Shown here: piece by piece, positions 57,990 through 64,000 of the stretch | Layout: each line of letters begins with the position of its first letter | Position numbering within the stretch: the stretch's first letter is position 1 | DNA from: Planoprotostelium fungivorum | Lineage: Eukaryota > Evosea > Variosea > Cavosteliida > Cavosteliaceae | Assembly: GCA_003024175.1 (NCBI GenBank) | Contig: MDYQ01000812.1 | Coordinates: 62,001-126,000, forward strand | Length of the DNA stretch: 64,000 bases | Direction of reading: 5' to 3' | Notes under the pieces: model-generated | Database searches by the model: none | The model's input: the letters and a program-made list of their open reading frames with translations, nothing else | What the model was told of the DNA's origin: nothing | Made by a program: the position numbers and the translations under genes

Positions 57990-60900
57990 ATGGGCGATGG
58001 GGAAACGAGTAGAATGGAGGAGATGTGCGAGCTACCTCTGTCCATGACCCGATCGGAGGAGGGGTCTGGGTTCATGTCCTCCAAGAAAAAATCGTGGAGG
58101 CATACGTTAGCCGTTGTCCTCAAGGCAATCAAAGGGAATCAATTTGTATGGGCCACTTTCGGTAGCATTGCTGCTACTCTCGTCAATCTGTTTTTCCTAT
58201 GGTGAGCCCTCGTATCATGTGCATGTTTATTCAACAGGAATAGGATATCCAATGACTTCTACAAGATGTCTAACACTTATTTTACTGTTTCTGTGTGCTT
58301 GCTGATTTTCTGCACATTTTGTTTTGCACAAGCCAGTCGATCAGACGGGTTCTTTATGACTGTTGGTATCGGCTATGGCTTAGTGGCACTCCTTCTCATT
58401 GTCGGTCGAGGTATATTGAAATCATCGTCAATTTAGCACCTTCCAAATTGAATCTCTTTCAGGACTCCAAGCAAAGATCATCTACCTCGCTGCAGATAAC
58501 GATCAATTTGATTCTTGGCAACAGGTGACATCTCATTTACAAGCCCACTCCTAACCCCTTCAGATCGAGATGGTCGTTCGATTGACGGAGTTGATGTCCA
58601 TCATGACCGGACTCTTTTTAGCGCGCCGAACATTCAAGGTGAGCCCACCAGCCATCATCACATCACCTTCACATCGTCATATCACCTTTGTGATCTTCAC
58701 CAGGGATGGATACCCTTCATACTCACCGCACTGAGCAACATCATCTTCTTAGTCTTCATCCTCCTCTCCATCTGCTATTGGAACATCTACCCCACTTGCG
58801 CTCAACGAATCGACTACAGCGATGGCAGTTATGTCTACAAGGCCACCATATTTCGGTGAGAATCTATTTTCACCATCACGTGCATCATGCTCACGATCGA
58901 CTCAGACGTGTGGCTTCTGCTACGTGGTGTCTTTGGTTCTCACTGTGTCTGGGGATTCTAGTTTACAGGAGAAAGTGTTTCTCCAAGAACGTCTTCATCT
59001 ATCTGTGCATCGCACTCGTCCTTCGTATCTTCAATCTCATCATCAACGCACAAGTGAGTCCCATCATCATCATCATCATCATGCCACAAGAGGTGGACTC
59101 AAGATGTTCAGATCAATTATTTCGATAACAACGTGGTGGACGTACTACAGTTATCTACACGTCTGGCTTCATTCATCTTCATCTACATGTCAGTCGGTAC
59201 GTACGTGCTGAGAAACCCCATGGATTCTCTCTTCCACTCTCTCGATCTACAACAGACTGCACTGAAGAATCAGATGATATTGGTATCATGGATGATCGAT
59301 CAGGTGACATTCTTCAGCTAAAGATGACACAGTGAAATAATAGCTGAAGCTTCGGACAGGTTCCATCCATCGCGATATTATTAGATCCGAAGGCGAACAT
59401 CAACCGAGTCAACGCCAGGGCGACGGAGGTGGCTCGTTGTAGATGGATTGTATCCCTGACGGACGGCAGAGTCTAAAATGTACGCCCATCAATGTTCTGG
59501 GTACAAGTCTGTTTGATTTTATCCGTTTTCAAGATGAAGCGGAGAGGGATCACGTGATCGGAAAATTCAATCAATTAGTCAGGTGAGTGTCACCTGTCAC
59601 CTGTCACACGTCAAATTGACACGTCTACAGCGAGGATGTGAACGATGTTCTAGTGGTGAAGACTTTCTCGACGAAGAATGAAGAGAGGAGAGTCATCGAG
59701 TGGACGTTCAAACTCATCAAACATGGCGTCACCGAGCAGACTCCCACTTTCAACAAGCGCAGCGCCTCTTCTTTCGAATATTGGGCGAAAGAGCAGGTGA
59801 TGATGATGATCTGATGATGATCTGATGATGATGAATAGAGCTCTGTGTTATGTTTGGGGAGAGATATGACAAATGAAATGGAGAAGGAAAGATTATTAGA
59901 AGAGGCCAGAACCAATGCGGAGAGATTAGTCAGCATGCAAGAGAATTTCGTCTCGAATACGAGTCACGAGGTGATGACACCTAGAAATTCCGTTAAAATT
60001 GACCGAAACTTCAAGTTACGTACACCGCTGAATTGCATCGTGGGAGTGACAGATCTCTTGTTGCTGCAGAAGAAGAAAGATGAAACGACAGATCTGATCA
60101 CCATGATCAAGACTTCAGCCAATTCTCTCTTGGCGCTGATCAACGACTTATTAGAGGTGACACACGAACGACTCAACCACTCTGACTCGTTGTAGTTTGC
60201 CAAACTGAAGCAAGGCAAGATGAAACTCAAGTACAACGACGTGGACTTGAGACAGTTCATCGAAAATTGCATCATGTCTCTAGGTGTCCTCTATGACAAG
60301 GGAAATCTAGATCTGTGCTACTGGGTTCACAAAGAGTGTCCTTACATCGTTCGAACGGACGAGAACCGTCTGCGTCAAGTCATCTTCAACATCCTCAGGT
60401 GAAGAGACTTTCAGACCCTCAGACCACCTGACGTCACCACAGCAACGCCGTCAAGTTCACGCCGTCGGGACAGATCACCATGATCGTGAGGCCGACTGGA
60501 CCTCACACTCTGGAGTTTGACATATCGGATTCTGGAGTTGGAATGACAGCGGAAGATCTGTCGCAGCTGTTCTCGAGATTCTTTCAGTCTGAAAGTCACG
60601 ACATGGAGAGGAGGATCGGTACGGGTATCGGGCTGTCGATTTCGAAACAGTTGGTACAGCTGATGGTGAGCGTTGTAGATGGAAGATTCGAGGAAGATTG
60701 ACGTGAGTAGGGAGGGGATATCACGGTGACGAGTCAGAAGGGTGTGGGTGAGTTCCATTTCGATGAAACGTACATCATACATACTAGGGACCACATTCAA
60801 ATTCACCATCGATATCAATCCACAAGAACAACCATTGGGACTCGACAGCAGTTCTTCCGTGAGATTTCATCGAGATTTCATCAGCGATTGACTCGTTGTA

Positions 60901-62311
60901 GGTCAGGAGAACCAGATCGAATTCGAGGCCCGTGACGCCGAGGGTGCAGGCGGGGCATCACCTCTTCATCTGTCTGAGAAATCAACACGTGGCAGAATTC
61001 ATCCATCACGCAGTCAACAGCGACCACAAGGTGAAGATTCTCAGAAACTCATGCGAAAATTCGTTGAGATTTCGGCAGATGGAGGTGAAGACGTTCGAGA
61101 GCATGACGGAGCTGGGTGATGCCGCACGTAAAGTGAGATTCCATTCTTGAATTGTAGATGCTGAGAGGAGAAGGCAGCGGGGAGGGTGAACATACCCTGC
61201 GTCACCATTCTCATCGAGCAGAGTCAACGACATCTACTCGAGTTTTCAGAGTTGAACCTCCTGTGCCAAGCGGGTATCCTCACCCAGGTGAATCGAAATC
61301 TGACTCGTTGTAGATTGACTGTATCAGATCATCATGGTCTCCCCCAATTCGGTAGTCCTCGACCAGCATTCGGAGCTTTCCGAGAATATTCCCGCGATGA
61401 TTCCAGTGGAGTACACGAGAAGGGTGTTCAATGTCACACGGCTGTGTCAGCTGATGAATCACATGGACAGAAAGGCTCAAGTTCAGGCTGCCGCCAGCGC
61501 GGTCTACACCGTGCCATCCATCACCTTCCAAGCTTCACCACCCATCATTTTCGCTAAACCAAAGGGAAAGGTGAGATATCTCGTGAGATGTCACGGGTTA
61601 ATGGAGTGAAACAGGTGCCAGAGAAGGAGCCGTTGACTCAACGAGCATCTGAAATTTCATCGGAAGAGAAAAATGTCGCGAAAACAACGAGCCAAGAGAG
61701 ACTACTACCGATACCAGACATTGTTCTACAGAACCAGACGAATCTTCTCAGAAATTCCAGCGAGAGAAAGTGGAGCACTGAGAGCGATGCGCCAACGGAG
61801 AAGAAAGATCCGAGAAATCTACGCATCCTCGTTGTAGAGGATGATAAGACGAACCAGAAGGTAGAGGGGTGCAATTGAATGAAACTGATTCTTCAGGTCA
61901 TCCAGTTGATGATGACTCGAATGGGGGGTATCGATCTAAAAATAGCCGAAAATGGAGAAGAGGGCGTCAAGCGATTTTTAGAAGCTCACAACAGCCTACA
62001 GCCTTACGACTGTATCTTTATGGATGCTCAGGTGTCATATATGATATCACGATGAATTGTAGATCAACAAGAGAGATGAAAAGACGATAACAAATGAACA
62101 GATGCCCATCATGGATGGCTGTAAAGCTACAGCAGAGATTCGGAGATTAGAAGAATTGAGACCAGAACTGGGACACAATCACGTGACGGCTCTGACGGCC
62201 AACGCCCTGATGGACGAGAAGGACCAATTATTCAGGACACTTGTGGATGATTACATGACAAAGCCCGTTGGGTATCAGACATTGTTGAACAAGATTCAAC
62301 TGTTGAGGTGA
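57990..62311 (+). CDS. Membrane-bound hybrid sensor histidine kinase
   Basis: Senses a signal and starts a His-Asp phosphorelay. N-terminal part: about six or seven membrane segments (FVWATFGSIAATLVNLFFLW, GWIPFILTALSNIIFLVFIL, NVFIYLCIALVLRIFNLIIN). A PAS-like region follows (SIAILLDPKANINRVNAR, FEYWAKEQ). HisKA: FVSNTSHELRTPLNCIVG, the histidine joined across an intron. HATPase: NAVKFTPSGQITM, FDISDSGVGMTAEDL, GTGIGLSISKQLVQLMGG. A degenerate receiver follows (VTILIEQSQRHLLEF, AMIPVEYTRRVFN) without a clear phospho-aspartate. The terminal receiver is intact: RILVVEDDKTNQK, FMDAQMPIMDG, VTALTANA and YMTKPVG. About 18 introns, many with CTCGTTGTAG at the acceptor. Confidence 0.92.
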
Positions 62312-62519
62312 TCTCTTTTGCTTGTCTCATCTTCTCACAAGAAACAGAGATAATGTACATATGAAGGAATAAATTTCAGTGTGTCTACTTGTTGTGTTCA
62401 TTTGAAGAGGTAAATGATGAGATGTGTGCATTGTTATCCGATTTTGTGGTTTATTTCCATCTTCATCTACCAAATGTCAAGAAGTGACATGACATTACGT
62501 TTACAACTGCAATGGCGAG
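62312..62519. other. 3' flank of the histidine kinase gene
   Basis: AATAAA at about 62369 fits a poly(A) signal. Base composition becomes more AT-rich beyond here. No gene is seen. Confidence 0.5.
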
Positions 62520-62950
62520 TTGGGATGCCTCTCACCAATCTCAAGAAGGACATTCAATTCAAGTAGACCAAAACAGAGCAGAATTCCTTCCACACTCTGA
62601 ACTGAGAGCTCCCAATTGCGTATTCTCCCAGAAACTATGTGACACACAACAAAGAGTTACTAGCAATCATGGAGTCCCTCTCTGCCTGGTCCTGGAAGAT
62701 CTTGTATGACAACTTCTATCAGTCAGTAATTGAGTGTTGTCTGTTCCAATCACTCACAGTATCAGAGCTAAATCGCTTCTGCTGTTTAGCTTTTTGTAAA
62801 AATCATCACCAAGAGTACCAAAAAACTTTCAAAAAATCAATCCAACAGCACATAGTGTACTTTCAGAGCACAATGCATCATCCTATAGTTTTCAGAGGCC
62901 AAAATACGATTTAGAAAATGTTGTGTATAATTCCTGCCTCTTAGCCACCA
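62520..62950 (+). mobile_element. Relic of a Ty3/gypsy-like LTR retrotransposon (RNase H part)
   Basis: A short stretch retains THNKELLAIMESL, the family-typical RNase H segment that follows reverse transcriptase. It is a small broken fragment with more than one break; no LTRs, gag or integrase were recognised nearby. The fragment looks old. The adjacent 62950-63280 stretch, with a hydrophilic frame (GDDKTEEAFNLEIWRTLPS), may be part of the same or another element. Confidence 0.5.
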
Positions 62951-63284
62951 CCCTTTTTTTTGCTGGGTTGAAGTGTGACAAACTCACCACCAAAGGAGAT
63001 GACAAGACTGAAGAGGCCTTCAATCTTGAGATCTGGAGGACACTACCATCAACACTGTCCTTACCCTCATCAACAGAATCAAAGACTCTGTTGAAAAATC
63101 AGATGTTGACAGAACTGTCACCACTCACACTTCTCCTACTGGAAACAAAGAGAATACCCTTGGTTTATGCAACTTTTGGAGAATACCTATCTTGCTGACA
63201 CAGACCAACCCCCTGGTCACTGCAGAAACACTTTGATCTACCATTACCAAAATTGTGCATCCCATAAGGACCTGCAGAGACGTT

Positions 63285-63472
63285 AAATTTTGTGTCTCTG
63301 TCTTGTCTTGCAAATTTCGAGTCCATCTTGCAAAAAAATGCTGTGATCTGTCTCTGTCTTGTCTTGCGCAAGACGAGATGGAACAAGATGGGGAATAAGT
63401 TTTTGTTTCTGTCTTGTCTCGATTTTTTCTTCAACAGATACCAAGACAGAGACCAAGACAGAAACGTCCATC
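63285..63472. repeat. Direct and inverted GTCTCTGTCTTGTCTTGC repeats
   Basis: Two direct copies of a CTGTCTTGTCTTGC word, a partial third (GTTTCTGTCTTGTCTCG) and then inverted copies (CCAAGACAGAGACCAAGACA) sit directly upstream of the BED-finger gene. Clusters of such words in both orientations resemble the subterminal repeats of hAT-type transposons. Confidence 0.7.
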
Positions 63473-64000
63473 ATGGGTGAGGAGGGGAAAGAGGAGAAGA
63501 AGGAATGGAAAGATCCCACGCCAGAAGAAAAGACTGAGGCCTTGCAGCAGAGGATTGAGAGTCATATGAGACAACAAGAGAAGAAGAAATCGATTGTCTG
63601 TAGCTACTTTGGACTGCCAACTACAGATGTAGAGAACAACAAGCTTCTCTTTCCTTGTAACATGTGAGATCATTGGAAGGTGAGATTGAAGACAATGCTG
63701 ACCCTCTATAGGTGTTCCAAGTTGATAGCTTGCAATGCCTCTGGAGCTGCCACTATCACACTCATTTGACATTATGTCACTGCCCATAAAATGCAAATCA
63801 GTGGAACACAAACAGGCAAAGAGAAGGGGAAGGAGGATTCAAAAACTGTTCAATGAACATGTGAGTAGAGAATGAGCAGTAACTGTAATGATTCCTGTTG
63901 TGCCCAACATTTGACATCATTGACTAATTGGAAAACTCGGAGAAAAGTCAGTGAAAACTCAGTAACCAAGAAACACATTCAATGCATGTTCATTGAAAAG
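63473..64000 (+). CDS. BED zinc-finger gene, hAT-like DNA transposon, N-terminal part, runs off window
   Basis: It starts MGEEGKEEKKEWKDPTPEEK and reads into KKKSIVCSYFGL, then FPCNM, a GTGAGATC...CTATAG intron that splices in frame, and CSKLIACNASGAATITLI followed by HYVTAHKM. The aromatic SYF, CNMC and H-x4-H ligands give a BED finger, used by hAT transposases to bind element ends. A TGA stands where an arginine is usual just before the first histidine, explainable by CGA to TGA decay, and a second stop follows SKTVQ, so this copy looks inactive. The transposase core would lie beyond the window. A domesticated BED-finger gene is the alternative. Confidence 0.6.

Noticed and set aside
62923-63198. 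Hydrophilic plus-strand frame after the retroelement relic
   Set aside because: No recognisable domain and no clear start; more likely decayed repeat DNA.
1-64000. tRNA, rRNA and snRNA genes
   Set aside because: Scanning by eye for tRNA B-box words, 5S and U6 signatures gave no convincing hit; a covariance search would be decisive.

Overview
The window looks like a piece of a compact, intron-rich eukaryotic genome from a unicellular protist, most likely an amoebozoan amoeboflagellate of the protosteloid kind. The reasons are many tiny GT-AG introns (roughly 25-60 nt, usually starting GTGAG or GTA), intergenic gaps often of only 30-250 bp, poly(A) signals that touch or overlap stop codons, and a mixed gene set: a radial-spoke flagellar protein, a hybrid sensor histidine kinase, a CRT-like transporter, SH2, homeodomain and TBC proteins, and secreted amoeba-type hydrolases. 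The species assignment is inference; the gene structures are read from the sequence.

Layout. 1-3.9 kb: C-terminal half of Raptor (TORC1) and flagellar RSPH9. 4-5.4 kb: first copy of a 1.45 kb duplicated segment whose inverted partner lies at 41.4-42.8 kb. 5.6-18.2 kb: CRT-like transporter, J-domain protein, PPxY protein, homeodomain protein, TBC1D5-like RabGAP, ceramide synthase, U-box E3 and a zinc alcohol/formaldehyde dehydrogenase. 18.3-21.5 kb: large multi-pass surface protein. 21.5-22.5 kb: the largest clean gene-free gap, rich in perfect hairpins. 22.5-24.5 kb: Cdh1/Fizzy-related APC/C activator. 25-31.2 kb: a giant coiled-coil protein ending in an SH2 domain. 31.4-41.2 kb: phospholipase B-like protein, intronless BTB/KCTD-like gene, F-box/beta-propeller-like protein, ESCRT-III Vps24 and an AAAP/SLC38-type transporter. 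43-48.7 kb: Ariadne-type RBR E3 with two UIMs and an acidic Claspin/Mrc1-like protein. 48.8-57.5 kb: type I membrane protein, CX9C mitochondrial-type protein, and two head-to-head GH88-family genes. 58-62.3 kb: membrane-bound hybrid histidine kinase. 62.5-64 kb: transposon-derived DNA, namely a retroelement RNase H relic and a BED-finger (hAT-like) DNA transposon gene.

Themes. Several products belong to the endolysosome and growth axis (Raptor, TBC1D5, Vps24, CRT-like and AAAP transporters, phospholipase B-like, GH88 hydrolases) and to ubiquitin control (U-box, RBR, F-box, Cdh1). There is no operon-like logic; neighbours are simply close. The most unusual signals are the coiled-coil/SH2 architecture, a pervasive CTCGTTGTAGA/TCTACAACGAG word that often forms the 3' end of introns, the inverted duplicated segment, and the hairpin cluster at 21.7-22.4 kb.
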